A DNA stretch of 64,000 nucleotides, from assembly GCF_000346465.2 (NCBI RefSeq), contig NC_034016.1, positions 11,093,805 to 11,157,804 of the forward strand, written 5' to 3'. This document shows positions 11,590-24,596 of this stretch, one piece after another. Every line of letters starts with the position of its first letter. Positions within the stretch are counted from its first letter, which is position 1. The notes beneath the pieces were generated by a model, which was not told the DNA's origin, ran no database searches, and saw nothing but the letters and a program-made list of their open reading frames with translations. The translations under genes were made by a program, and so were the position numbers. The stretch is from Prunus persica (lineage: Eukaryota > Streptophyta > Magnoliopsida > Rosales > Rosaceae).

Positions 11590-12180
11590 TATATATGTAT
11601 ATTTGGTGGTGGTTTTATCCCTATATTTACTGTTTATTTAAAGCATGTAGTAGTATTAGTACTCATACAAGCATATTTATTTTATCGTATATTTACTTTA
11701 TATTTTAAAGTATGGTGGGAATTAACACCCATACAACAAGCAATTTACTTTATAAATTTATTTTACTGTACATTTGCTTTTATTTAAAGTATGGTATGGG
11801 TTTATCATCCATAGCTGCAATTTATTTTTAATTTACAAGTGTGTTATGATGAGTTTTACAACATACACAGATCAAGACCATAAGTTCCTTGATCCTCATC
11901 ATACAACTACATTAGGATCAAAAGATCCTTGATGATGAAATAAAATGAGAGATGGCGGTTTCTCTAGTACTATATATGTGAAAAAGTGATCGGACCTGAA
12001 GATCCTTGATTCTTTCAGGACTTGAAGTTCCTTGATGATGTACAATATACAGGAATAGTGTCATATACATGAATACTAAATGTACTGGCAAATGTATTGT
12101 ACACATGAATTGTGACTATACTGGCAAATGTATTGTATGCATGAATAAAACTATATTCATGACTTGATGAATAGTGTCTT
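11590..12180. repeat. Degenerate tandem repeats inside the LTR element
   Basis: Three diverged units of about 70-80 bp (about 11600-11830) share 'TTTATTTAAAGYATG' followed by a short palindromic 'CATACAA' type end. About 12040-12180 carries a second set built on 'ACTGGCAAATGTATTGTA' and 'CATGAATA'. They have no coding sense. They may be structured leader repeats or rearranged DNA. Confidence 0.5.
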
Positions 12181-14349
12181 ATGTTATAAAAAATATAGTT
12201 TTCCTCTTTCCGTAAAGCCAAATACAAAATCTTTATATTATAAATAACATATAAACAAAATGGAAAGCTTTTAAGGTACAATGAAACTGAAGAGAACCAA
12301 TTGATAGGTAAGTAAAAGCAAAATAAATAATAAGTAAGAAGGTGAGTTTGGTATGGTGAAGCACGTCAAAGACGCTGTCCTAAAGCCTTTGTAGCCTCCC
12401 TACATGTAAGTATTGGCAGTCTACAAGACTCCAAGATACGACCCCTTGTACACAAACTTAAGATCCGCTACGAGCATGTTCATAAACATATATAGGAATC
12501 CAAGTCACAAACCATTGCCCAAAATAATAATAATATAAAATAGAGAATATATATAAAAGTAGAAAAAGAGATAATCAGAATGTGGTATGTGATATTCTGA
12601 TGGTGTATTGTCGGTTGTTCAAATGTGAAGGATGAGTGGCCTTTTATAGGCATCCAATAACATGTAACATTCACCACATTAAACTAAAAAATTAAGTAGA
12701 AATAAAACCTGAAAATTAAATATTTATAACCCCCACAATAAATAAAATAAAACAGCTAAAATAATAAATAAATAAAACGGTTAAATTTTTAAAACCTTTT
12801 TAAAATTCCAACATCGTATACATTAATAGTGACGTATACATGAATAGTACCATTTTGGGTGAACCGTCACTATATGCAAAAAGGGACCTATAGTTCCTTA
12901 AACTCATGGATGAACCGTTAAATGAGATGCCAGAAGTTCCTCAAAAACATGGACACTTATGTAAGAGCTTGAAGTCCCGAAATATATACAATAAATTATA
13001 AGAATGTCCTTACCATGAGAATATGTGATTTTGGCCTGAAGTTCAAAATCTAACAGTGTTGAGAACATGAGTTCCAACAATTAAATGGACAGAATCATTA
13101 ACCGTAAGATGACGATTTTGGGATACAAAGGATGGACGCCAGACTTCGGCGTCACAAGTTGTTTTGGGAGCAACATTTAAATCAAAATATTTTGGGCGAG
13201 AAGAAGAGGAAGCCATTTTAAAGGTTTCGAGGAAAGTCTTAGAAAAGTTGAACTTTTAGAAATGGAAGGAATTTGAGTTGAAACACAGTTACTCCAATTA
13301 GGCCTCACAAATGCAATATCTATAGGCAGAAATGTGGCAACATTTCTAGGATCACAATATTTTCCCGAAACCCAAGATTTCCTTTTTCTTTTCTAGATTT
13401 CAAAACTTCACGCGGCTCTCATTAATGTTTGTCAGTACAAAGGTTTCAAGGACTATTTTTGTCAAACTGATCTTATTTTTATGAATTTCACAGGGTCATT
13501 TTTTTCAAAACTGTCTCGAGAACCTCAAAAGTTTTTATAGTTAATTTGAAATTTATCATATCACACTATTTCCTTTCTTGTATATAAATATGTTACTAAC
13601 AAACTACATTGCAAATCACATCTTATCCAAATGATACAATATCAACTTGTTTTTTCCTATCAATGAGCCCTTGATGTACTTGAGAGGTGAGACTATATGT
13701 GATCATTTTTTTAGAAAGCAAGACTATCCATGATCACGCCTTCTGCGATCTCAAGGGACTATAAGACAATCAAGAACGAGCACATCGCTCTAATCTCCTA
13801 AAGTTCTCCTAAACTAGGAGAAATGAGAGTTTGTTGTTTGTTACTTCACCAATTTCATTCCCTGATTGCTTACCTACCTTGCAATCAATATCACAATTCT
13901 TTGCATCTTTTCTTTCTTTCTTATAACTCTATATTCCCATGAAATTTTGTGTCTTTGAAACCTTCATTGAAGAACAAATTCATGTTTGAACCTAACACTT
14001 ACGATTTTTTTTTTAACAGAGGCAAAAGAATTGTGATTTTTGCTCTTGCAAGATATAACTAAATCATCAAACATTTCATTATATTTGTTGAGTCAATACA
14101 AGCTAGAATGATATTTGAGCAAAGTTTCTCTCACCTAAGGATGTAAGCAATACTTGTGTTATTTCATGCTTGTACTCTTATTAGTAATTTGACATTTTGT
14201 ATGTCATCTTCGGTGGTGACCAAATGAATAGATAGGATTGTTCCAAAGAATATTGTTCCAGAAGAACGAATTGTATTATTTACAAAGGACCGTTCCAGAA
14301 GAATGGCTTGAATCATCTTCATATGTATTCATGAATTATTAATGCAAAT

Positions 14350-14630
14350 TTTACAGATTACAAGTTGAATACATTGATAATACACTGCATAGATTAAAGT
14401 CCCAGAAGAGCAAAACATGGGTATAGCAGTGATCAATATGATGCATGCCTATTGCGTAGCAAATGATATGGATTGAGGTCTCGGAAGGACAATCCATTAA
14501 CATGTCAATATTAATATGATGCACGCCTAATGTGTAGCAAATTATTTGGTTTAAAGTACTAGAAGGACAATTCATTGACATTTGTGCATTAATTTGTGGC
14601 ATGTCTGCAGGATGACACATATATGGATTC
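14350..14630. repeat. Two to three diverged ~85-bp tandem units
   Basis: A unit with 'ATGATGCAYGCCTA', 'GTAGCAAAT' and 'GGACAATYCATT' recurs two to three times. It lies in the non-coding interior of the LTR element. Confidence 0.45.
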
Positions 14631-16142
14631 TAAATGTTCTAACCTGCTGAATGGAGATTATCCACGCACTATTATAAAATAACGCTTTATTGGAGGTTAT
14701 GATCCACATTCTCACATAATTCATCTTATAAGAGATGTCTGTCTTTATAAAAATAAAAAATAAAACAATAAAAGCCCCTGAAGTAGCTTTGGTACCCAAA
14801 AGCAAAGAAATACTTATAATTGATGCATGCACTTGCATATGAGAATGGTAGGATCACGGATTGGTGAATGATAATTTTTTATTTTAGAGTAGCATCTCAA
14901 ATCATCAATGGGTTGTGTTGATTAGAACCACGTTCTATATTAAATGTCTACAAAATCATTAGCCAAAATGGAAAGAGGCAATTCCATTACAGATGAGAAT
15001 GAACGTGAAAGAACCAAACCCATAGTACGAACCCCAAAAAGATATTAACCCTGAAGGTTATACATGGGTGTTCGGAATAAAAAGTAATATACTCACTTTA
15101 TATGACACAATGTTTCTGGAAGAAACAAGGAATGTTGAGGTTCTCCAGATTTATAGATGCAATTGTGCCTTTTTGTTTCACATTTACGGATACCAACATG
15201 CTATCTTTAAGGGTTATTAAATGCACAAAGAATATGGCCAGAAGCGATTCCCTAAAGATGTATAAATAGTTGGGTTAAAGCTATATAATGTGTCATAAAG
15301 TGTAATCCCTTAAATAAAATCCCTGAAAAATAAAAATTGCATGAAGCAAGTCCCTGAATGACATGTGGCTGAAGCACAAATTTTGTACTCAATACTAATA
15401 TGTATAAATTGCCTCAGTGAGTACATTAATTATGATATGGTTGCAACACATTACAACTCCTAAAGAGTTGATAGTTGATCAAAACTCCTGCAAAGTTCAT
15501 ATTTGATTAAAACTCTAGAATAGTTAATATCTGGTTAAAACTCCTAAAGAATTTAAGAAATATTCATCTCGACATGAAGATCGAACATTATGCCAACGTG
15601 ATTCTTGCCCACTAATTAGCTTATACTAAGAAAGTATTGAAGCATTTTTATGTGGATTATCCGTTGGGCACTTAAATATTTTTCCAGCAATATACTAAAC
15701 AGGACATTGTTTTACAAATAAAGCTGAGCTCCATCACTATTAATTTGGAGTGGTGTGAAGTGTATTTGATGCTATCTCCGCAGAACAATATATAAGGGCA
15801 TATTATATTAAACTGAACTTACAAATCGCTCAGGTTCTGTTGACTCTGGAAATTTCTATTATTTACATAGAGATCACCCACTGGAAATATATTTACTTAC
15901 TCAACTAAGGAATTTTTGATGGCTACATCCTCCACTCACTCCGAAAGATTTTCCCTCCAGAAAAATAGTCATGACTCATGAAGATATCAAGGGAAGATAT
16001 TCATCAAGAGGGAGCATCCATAAGTATGTTACATTGATTGTTGTACTCTTCTTCCTTCCATCAGTTTGTTACCTCACTGGGTTTTCTCCTAGCAATATTT
16101 TATTGAGGCAACAATATATTACTTGTGGTCTCCAAGGGGGAG

Positions 16143-16558
16143 TGTTGTAAAGAATAAACATGTGGAGCCCACTTACTATTGGTTTGAAGACTTTAGTGGA
16201 TAATGCTTTCCTCCACACTCACGGGAATGGCTCGACATTTGCCGATAAAAGGCTTCCCTCTTTTGCAAATGCTCCATGCACCAACCATCAAAGACAAAAA
16301 TGAGAGCATGGGCATAGAGGAAGGGAAAAAGAAAGGAGTGAGAGGAGAGAAGAGAGCAGAGAATTCTCTACGAGAGAAAAATCAGTGAGCCAGAGAGATT
16401 GGAAACACTAAAGTTGTAGCTCTATTATTTTACATAGTGGAAAAGTTACTGATACTGCTCTCCGAAAACGTAGGCATGACCAAACCTCGTTAAATATTAT
16501 GTCTCATTTACTTTACATGCAGCTCAATATTCCTGCATATACCATTCATTTTACAACA
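16143..16558 (+). repeat. 3' LTR
   Basis: This 416-bp repeat pairs with 10873-11278. It has scattered substitutions and small indels against its partner. It is immediately preceded by the polypurine tract and followed by target duplication ACCAC. Confidence 0.88.
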
Positions 16559-16563
16559 ACCAC

Positions 16564-18198
16564 CACGATTTTGCACACATTTATCAACCACCACCTTATT
16601 TATAAATTAAAGGCCTCTAAAAAGATAAACTTTAAATTCATTTATATTTTTAAGTTAGTCAAAGAAGAAACTTTACAAATTTTAGGACATTAATTTCCAT
16701 CATTTTCACTAACAGGATCTAGTCTAATGCAAAAGGGCATTGACTTACAGAACAGTGGTTTTAGGTTCGAACCTCCATGGCATCTTAGTGGTATGTACGA
16801 CAAATCTCCATCCCCTCGTATTAAAAAATAAATAAAATTTTCCATCATTTTCGAATTCCATTGTATTACTAAATTACTTGTCCAAACGCAAGGTGGAAGT
16901 TCAACTCTATTTATTTTGACTTGTAACTATTTGATTTAGTGACACGAGTCTCCACTTTGTTGGTTGAGAGCTTTTTTTATTGTGTGCCAACAAAAGAAAA
17001 GGCTCCTCACATAGAGAGTAAAATCAAATCATTAGTATGTAAGTTAAGACCATTTTCCATTAGATTAGACCCGTTAGCTTTCAAACATGCCCTTAAGCTT
17101 TATTGATACCACACTGCACCCTTTCTCTTGATTTTTCTTTTTCTTCTCGCTAGGAAACCATAAGCAAACTGATGAAATGCCAACAAGTTATAACGACCAA
17201 GAGCTGTGCTGTTGTGGAAGAAGGAAATCCATTTCTAGAAAGAAGATTTTTGTTCCTTTTTTCCCCTTCCCATCACACCTTAATCCCAATTATTAATCCT
17301 TACTTCGTACCTCTTTAAAGCCCACTCAAAAGTCTAATCCCTGTGTTTGGTTGGTGAGATAAATGGAAATGTTGGATTAAAATATGATCAGTTATCCATG
17401 CACATGATATCATGCGTTCGAATTCACATTCATGCATCTGATGTCTTGTGTTCGAAATCACCCTCCTCAAATGTCAATAGTGTAAAAAATAGATATACAA
17501 AGATGAGCAAAATAGATGTTGAATTTTCAATACCATATAGAAAGTCATTATCTGAACAACACAATCAACAACCTCAACCATCTGGGTGATGATACACAAT
17601 CAACCATCCCTGATTATCCCATGACTTCTGGATTAAAAATTTCAAAGAAAAATAATACATTTTTCACATGCTGAACAAAACCATGCTTACATGAATACAT
17701 TTGTCCAAGAATTTCCAAAGTCCAAACGGCTACAACAATTTCAGTTCCACCTTCTGATGCAATGCCGTAAACTAAAACATCTTAACTCATCCAATCTGTT
17801 GTTGCCTTTTATTCCTTTCGATAGTAAAAAAAATTGAAGAAAAAAATTGGGGAGGAAAAGTAAAGAGGGAACGTGGCCAAATGTATGTATGTGGACTATT
17901 ACACTCAATTTCAATTAATTGTTAACTACAATACAAGAATCATCAACTCTCAAGACCAACCTCTGTTATATGTAATAAGCAACAAGTTCCCCCAAAAACT
18001 TTGGCTTGTTGCCTACTACGCCGAAAATCTACCATGTATGAGTAGGACAGATTTAATTGTCCCCAAGAATGTCAATCAATAAAAACAAAGGCCTCCAAAC
18101 TACTGACTTTCTGTGTATGCAGTTGCGATAGCAGGGTCAGTAAGTGGAATTCCAACATAATTGCAACTGGAGCAAAAGAAAAACCAGCTACAACGACC
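16564..18198. other. Intergenic region between LTR element and HEMA1
   Basis: AT-rich DNA. About 16715-16850 has a B-box-like GGTTCGAACCT and an A/T-rich tail, so it may be a SINE relic, with low support. The last few hundred bases should be the 3' UTR of the minus-strand HEMA1 gene. No gene was recognised. Confidence 0.5.
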
Positions 18199-20314
18199 TT
18201 ACTTCTGGATTCGTTCCACCTTGGCTCGAATCTTTTCTTCCAATACAGACGTGTCTGTGTCAAGATCAAACATCCTGTTTAGAGCATGCATATTCTCTAG
18301 AATCTCACTCAAACTACGATTGTCGCTTCCATCGCACCTGAGGTGCTGCATCGGACCATGAAGGAGTTTGTTCACTATTCCCATGCTAAGATCATAAATA
18401 GCTTTTTGTTGCTTCTTTGAGATATCATCACCCATCTTTGACAAACACTTGTCAACCTCGCAAGCCCTGATCCTTTCAGCATAAGCTCTAAACTTCTTGA
18501 TGGTAGGGACAGTCTCAAGTGAATCCTTCCAAGCTTCAAATTTACTTAATTCCTCAGTGATAATTTTCTGAGCTTCCATAGCCTTCCGAAGCCTATCCTC
18601 CTTGTGAGCTGCCACAACCTCTTTGAGGTCATCCACGTTATATACACATGCAGTTTCAAGATCTGAGACACATGGTTCCACATTCCTAGGTACAGAGATG
18701 TCAATAAAAAGCCTATTTCCAAGTTCCGGACTGACAGATGGAAGCATCTGTACATGTTCTTTCAAGAATAATGGGGTTTCTGATGCAGTGCTGGTGAAAA
18801 TGACATCTGCTTCAGCAGCACTTGCTATCATATCTGAGAGGGGTTTGTAGATTATTTCAACATCCTTGAACTCTTCACATAGGGCAGCAACTCTCTCCTC
18901 ACTCCTATTAACAATCACCATTTCTCTGCACCCTTTAGAAACTAAGTGCTTAATTACGAGTTTTCCCATCTTGCCTGCACCAATCACCAACACTCTGGCA
19001 GTAGCATAGGAAGGTTTAGGAAGCTTCATTAGGGCTAGCTCCACAGCAGCTGAACTCACAGAAACTGATCCTGAGGCAATGTTGGTCTCAGTTCTCACAC
19101 GCTTCCCAACAGTGATTGCATGCTTGAAAAGCCCACTGATTTTCCTGTCAAAACCAGGTACTCCTTGTCCAACTTTCACAACATGTTTGACTTGAGCAAG
19201 GATTTGACCTTCTCCTAGTACAAGAGAATCAAGCCCGGCGGCTACTTCAAATAGGTGCTGGGTGGCATCTTCGTTGTACAGCAAAATTCGGTGCTTAGAA
19301 AGCTCAGAGACGGGAACACCACTTACCTTAGACATCCATTCAGTCACTTCTTTAACCCCCCGATGCTGGGAGAGAGCCACGACATATATTTCCATACGGT
19401 TACAAGTGCTAAGAACAGCAGCTTCTTCTATATGATTCAAAGCACAGAGCTCACCAATGGCTTGAGACCACTGTGCTTCAGGGATGGCAAGTTTCTCACG
19501 TAGCTCAACTGGAGCAGTGTGAACATTTAGGCCTATAACCGCTAGGCTGCTCCTTTCCTTCGTATATCCTGAAAAAAAATAAAAAAATTGTTCAGAAAAT
19601 TGAATCACCAATTCAACTAGTTGCATCACACAATCTTCAAACTCATATAATTTATTCCACCAAAAAAACATACTCTTCAACCTTTATAGAGTAAAGATTT
19701 TGCTTAACAGTCACATAATCACATACACATACCCATTATACTAAATTGAAAACTAGAGGAAAATTTCAGAGATTAAACTAAAAACAAAAAGTAAATGCTT
19801 TGCTAATTCTCAGATGAACACTTAATAGGTCACTAAACAGTCACTGTTCTTTAACTTTTTGCAATCATTTCAAGAGCCCTAAACCACAACCCATCAACGA
19901 TTTATGAAACTAAACTGGTTTACTGGACGAATATTACGCAAATGAAATCATTTGACCAATCAAAATTCCAAAACAAATGAGAAAATTAAACACTAACTAC
20001 CAATTCAAAACACAATCACGGCTATCAGTCGAAAAGTAACAAAAATTGAATTGAGAAGAGAACTCACTGTCAGCCGAGGACGTCTTGAGGAGCTCGAGAG
20101 CCGAAGATCTCAAAGACCTGGAAGTGGCGGTCTGGACCGGTTTCTCGGCGCCCATTTCACACCTAGGGTTGAAATCAGATCTTCTGATCGTCTGAATCTG
20201 GAAAGGCCTGTGCGGGATTCGGATTTGGGAATGCGAAGACCTGGAGAAGGAGGAGGTGGCGCGCTCTGCGTTCGGCCATGGAAGAGCGGCGACACCACTC
20301 GCAGCCGCCGCCAT
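18199..20314 (-). CDS. HEMA1: Glutamyl-tRNA reductase, chloroplastic
   Basis: Exons 20314-20068 and 19568-18199 join in phase to 538 residues. The enzyme reduces glutamyl-tRNA(Glu) to glutamate-1-semialdehyde with NADPH in the stroma. This is the committed, strongly regulated step towards 5-aminolevulinate, chlorophyll and haem. Residues 1-70 are a Ser/Arg-rich, acid-poor transit peptide. The catalytic Cys is C138 in [10 protein letters not shown], followed by [17 protein letters not shown]. The Rossmann dinucleotide site is [13 protein letters not shown], and a C-terminal helical dimerisation domain ends [20 protein letters not shown]. Length and the single early intron match plant HEMA genes. 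HEMA1 rather than a root-type paralogue is likely but unproven. The leader carries CT repeats. The gene looks intact. Confidence 0.95.
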
Positions 20315-20382
20315 TTGAAGAGAGAGAGAGAGAGAGAATGAAGGCTGCAGAAGAAATCGGAGTAAAAGGCGGATGGTGATGA

Positions 20383-20430
<48 letters not shown>

Positions 20431-21275
20431 TGAAACGAAATTGTCAAAGGTTTGATTCGGGAGTTTGGAATTTGGTGCGAAGGGATCAAAAAGTTTGACC
20501 GACGAGGTGGAGGAGAGGTAGCAGCCAATGTCGAGTGTTAAAAATAAAAATAATAAAAAGAAACACGTTTTTGTTGACAGACCAAAAAACCAAACCAAAA
20601 GCAGGACGGTTTAGGCGTCGTTTCGGTATTATTTCAACAACCCCATTATTGACCACCGCCCAAGTTGTTTTATGTTTTCATTTTGAACAAAAAAAAGTCG
20701 TCGGGTTTGTTGGTAAAATAAATTTTTTTGGTCCAGCTAAAACAAATGTTCTTGGAATTTGACAACTTTTACACCTTTGTGACTATCGTAATCAAGCTTT
20801 TCGGTTTTTATCAATGATAATGATATTTTTATCGTTTGGTAAAAAAAAATGAAAGAGACGGTTAAAAAAAAAGAAATGAGAGAGGTAGTTGAGAAAATAA
20901 TTGTGTGCGTTTTTGCTTCTCATTAGTAATCTCTATTTATAGAGTTAGGGTTCCAAGAATCCTTATTCTACATGGATTCTGACAAGATAATCAGATAATG
21001 GTATAGACTAAACCATATTTATCTATTCATAAAAAAAAATAAAAAAAATCCATATTTATCTATAATTCAAAACACATAACAAGTTGAAACGTGTAAAATT
21101 GAAGCATTTTGCCCTTTGTCCTTCTTAGCTCCACAAAACCAACTTGAAGAAGTCCACCCAAGTGCAACCAAATAAGAAATATTTTTAAGTACAACTAGGC
21201 CTATAACACTTTTTTATTATCATTTTTTTGCTAGAGCTTCCATTTTAAAGAATTTGTTTTAGTATAAGCGGCAGT
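20315..21275. other. HEMA1 upstream region with CT/GA microsatellites
   Basis: Two GA tracts (20318-20336 and 20386-20427) read as CT repeats on the HEMA1 strand, in the probable leader or core promoter. Upstream to 21275 is AT-rich DNA with no recognised gene. An interrupted host sequence resumes after the hAT element at 24597. Confidence 0.65.
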
Positions 21276-24200
21276 CAGGGCCGGCCCTGGGTGATTTAAG
21301 GCCTAGGGCCAAAGTTCAAGAATGTGCCCTTTATAAACAAATAAATAAATATAATTACAATTTTTTATCAAATAATAAATTTTATTAAAATTATAAGAGT
21401 TTACAACCAATAATATAGAAAACTTTGAGCCTCATTAAAATCTTGTTTGAGGAAATCGCAATGGGAATAAAACCTCAAACGAAGGAAAAAGAGTACCCGA
21501 TTGAAAACATTACAATCAACAACAAATTAACTTGCATGTCCCTATGCTTCACCTTCATATGCACCTACAAAATAAAAATAGCAATGAAATCCTAATCACA
21601 AAAGATCATTTAAAATGTCTTCTTGTTGCAGTTTTAGAAGCAAAATCATCAATTATACTATCATATTTAATGTTTTCCAACATATCTCTTTCAATGCATA
21701 AGATAGCTAGTCCATTTAGCCTATCTTGAGCCATGGTGGTCCGCAAATAAGATTTTAATAATTTTAATTTAGAAAAACTTCTTTCAGCAGATGCCACAGT
21801 CACAGGTATAGTCAGTAATATCCTATAAGCAACCATTACATTTGGAAACATATCCACACTCTTTACAAATTCTAGAATTTTAATGGATGTCCATGGTTTA
21901 TCTGTTTCAATTGCTTCACTTGGTAACATCACTTGCAACACCTGTAATTCTGACTCTAAATCTCTTGCATCAATATCAGTATCATTGTCATTTTTTAAAG
22001 CATTTTCAAGATTCAAACAAGAGCTTCTCAATTCATTTTCATCCAAAGAAGTCAATTTTGCAGCATCAAATAAGAACCCAAAAATAGATTCAAAGATATG
22101 CAATTGTTCATACCTACTTTTCAATTCACCAAGAGCAATATCCACTATGACAAGAAAGTAATCAGTTCTAAAGGATTCTTTAGATGATTGTTGTTCCCTC
22201 TCATTATTGGAAATCTCATCAAAATGTCTCTTTCTACAGGTTTGACGTTTTTTAAGAAATACAGGCTCAATTTCCATATCTAATGCAATTACTTTAGCAT
22301 CAATCATGGCAGAAGTAAACCCATTTATCCTATAGTTTTCAAAAAATGAAACAAGTCCTTCTAATTGTCTTACAGCAACATCAAGACACATGTCTTCAGA
22401 TTGTAATTTTTTACTAACTAAGTTAATCTTGTGCAAAATGTCATACCAAATAACCAAGCTTAATATAAACTTGAAACTTGAAAGCTCTCCTGATGCTAAA
22501 CTTTCAGCATCCCTACTCAATTTAGCATCTTCACTAATTTCAGCTAATTTAAATAAAGCTTCTCTGATTTTAGAAGCTTGAGATTTTATTGCTTTAACAC
22601 TTTCTATGTGACTTTCCCAGCGTGTAGTTGACAATGATTTCAAAGTTAAACCATCAATATAATCAAGTAACACATTCCACCTTTTTGTTGAATTAGAGAA
22701 TACCGTATATATGCATTGACATGCTCCAAAAAAAGATTTTGCTTTGACACATGACTTGGCCATATCACAAAGTATTAAATTAAGACAATGAGAACCGCAT
22801 GGCATGTAAAACGCTCTAGGATTTATATCAAGTAATCTTTTTTGTACACCCATATTTTTCCCTTTCATATTTGATCCATTATCATAGCCCTGCCCCCTTA
22901 CATCATCAATATTTAGTTCAAGCTTTTTTATTACATCTTGCAGTTCATTAAAAATTCCTAATCCAGTTGTATCTTGCACAATTAGAAACTCTAAAAAGTA
23001 CTCTTCTATATTTATCGGAGTACATGAAACATCTACACACCTTAATATTAAAGTCATTTGTTCTTTGTGACTTGCATCAGGAGTACAATCAAGAATCACT
23101 GAAAAATACTTTGCCTCTTTGACTTTTTTAATAATTATTTGTTTAACATTTGATGCTAAAATATCTATCAACTCATTTTGAATTTTATGGCTAAGATAAT
23201 GATAATGAATTTTCTTATCTTGAATGAGACGAAAATGATGTTGCATTACTGGATCAAACTCTGAGATCATTTCAAGTAGGCCTAAAAAGTTACCATTGCC
23301 ATCTTCAAAAACTTTTTCATTTGTTCCACGGAATGCCAAATTATGTGTAGCAAGACATTTCACAACAACAATGATTCTGACCATAACATTTTTCCAGTGT
23401 AATGTATCTTTCTTGATTAGCTCTTGTAGTTATTTAGCAATTGTTTGACTTGTTTTCAATCTTATTTGCAACTCAACACAAGACCTCAAGTTAGTAATGT
23501 GTTCAATACTTTTTTCATGTTGTTTAAGCTTATCACCAAGATGTTTCCAGTCTCTAGATCCTTCACTTGCTAACTGACTTCTAGCATGCATTGTTTTAAA
23601 CAGCTTACAACAGAAACAAAACACTTTATCCAACTCCTTTGAGTACACTAACCATTTTCTATCATGAGTCTCCCCATTTGGTAATGTTCGAAGATAAAAA
23701 TGTGAAGAAAAATGTCTGCATTGTTCATCAATAGGGAATTTGTGATTATTTTCTCTTAAGTAAATCCCTCATTTTTAGATCAAGATTATCCCAGACTCTT
23801 GGATCATAAATGTTCAAATTAGTTTCATTTTCATTTTCATTTGTGTTCTCATTTTCATTATGTTCTTCAGCTAAATTTGGTACTTCACGGTTCAAATTAG
23901 TTTCAATTTCATTTTCATTTTCGTTCTCCTTTTCATTTATGTCATTTTCATTATGTTCTTCAGCTAAATTTGGTGCCTCACTATTTTTAAGGAAATATTT
24001 ATTTAAAGATCCTCTTAGGTTTTGAGCAATTTCTTCTTCCTTTTTCTTTTTTTGTCTTTTGAGATTTCCAGAAAGTTGCTTTTTAGAAAACATTTTAAAA
24101 AATTTATCATAAACACACAAGCAATCAAGAACAATAAAAGTAAAACTAATTAAATGAAGACAAAGAAAGAACAATAAAACCTGTATTTTGGGTCCTGTAT

Positions 24201-24588
24201 GCTGTGCTCTGGTGTTGGTGCTCTCAATTTCGGAGAGAATAATCAGCTTCCAACTCAAAGTATAGCTTTGTTCCTTCCTTCCACACTTAGTTCCAGAGAG
24301 AATTAGAAATAAAAATCGATTTCAAGCCAAACTGCAGACAGAGAGGCTTTGCTTCTTGGGAAAACAATAAGGACGTTGACTTTGTTTTCTTCTAGATCTG
24401 TTGGCATCCTTTTTGTATTATTGTTTTACAATACCAAGTAAAACTCTTAACTAATATCACATATGCCCTTCAACTTTTAGTTTTTATTTTATTTTTTTGC
24501 ATATGCATATATATATGGACTAAAAAATTTTTGTGTGCCCCGGGCCCCGGGCGATGGCCCTAGTTGCCCTGACCAAGGGCCGGCCCTG
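21276..24588 (-). mobile_element. hAT transposon with palindromic TIRs and 8-bp target duplication
   Basis: The element is 3313 bp. Its ends are CAGGGCCGGCCCTG at 21276 and, on the other strand, CAGGGCCGGCCCTTGG at 24588. Each terminus contains the self-complementary GGGCCGGCCC. Flanks are GCGGCAGT (21268-21275) and GCGACAGT (24589-24596), an 8-bp duplication with one mismatch, as expected for hAT elements. Subterminal sequence repeats GGCC-rich blocks (CTAGGGCC and GGGCCCCGGGC). One transposase gene of the TTF-type zinc-finger/DUF4371 class fills the interior on the minus strand. Confidence 0.93.
21606..24093 (-). pseudogene. hAT transposase (TTF-type zinc finger, DUF4371, C-terminal dimerisation)
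   Basis: Read on the minus strand from M at 24093 (MFSKKQLSG). The N-terminus is basic, with an acidic Glu/Asn stretch holding a duplicated PNLAEEHNEN motif. The TTF-type zinc-finger part follows with WLVYSKELDKVFCFCCKLF, then the DUF4371/RNase H-like body (592-residue open frame 23384-21606). It ends in the hATC dimerisation region with [17 protein letters not shown]. Two lesions interrupt it: a reading-frame change at an A-rich spot near 23746 and a single in-frame TAA at 23430-23432. Beyond these the frame is open, so inactivation looks recent. An intron at the first lesion cannot be excluded. I infer no current transposase activity. Confidence 0.85.
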
Positions 24589-24596
24589 GCGACAGT

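Larger units (their letters stand above)
10873..16558 (+). mobile_element. Complete but decayed LTR retrotransposon (Copia-like)
   Basis: This 5.7-kb element has two diverged LTRs (10873-11278 and 16143-16558), each running from TGTTGTAAAG to TTTTACAACA. It is flanked by a perfect 5-bp target duplication ACCAC (10868-10872 and 16559-16563). A primer-binding-like TTATCAGCACGAG follows the 5' LTR at 11281. A polypurine tract CCAAGGGGGAG (16132-16142) abuts the 3' LTR. The interior has no intact gag or pol; short Copia-like phrases survive near 15050-15110 and before the 3' LTR (a 'GLQGGVL' ending). Many stops and small LTR differences indicate an old insertion. It could not move without help from another element. 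Confidence 0.88.

Noticed and set aside
17347..17589. 80-codon plus-strand open frame between the LTR element and HEMA1
   Set aside because: It has no recognisable domain, a poor start context and AT-rich intergenic composition.
20110..20598. Open frames with long Ser-Leu runs on the minus strand
   Set aside because: They are translations of the CT microsatellite and of HEMA1 exon 1 in other frames.
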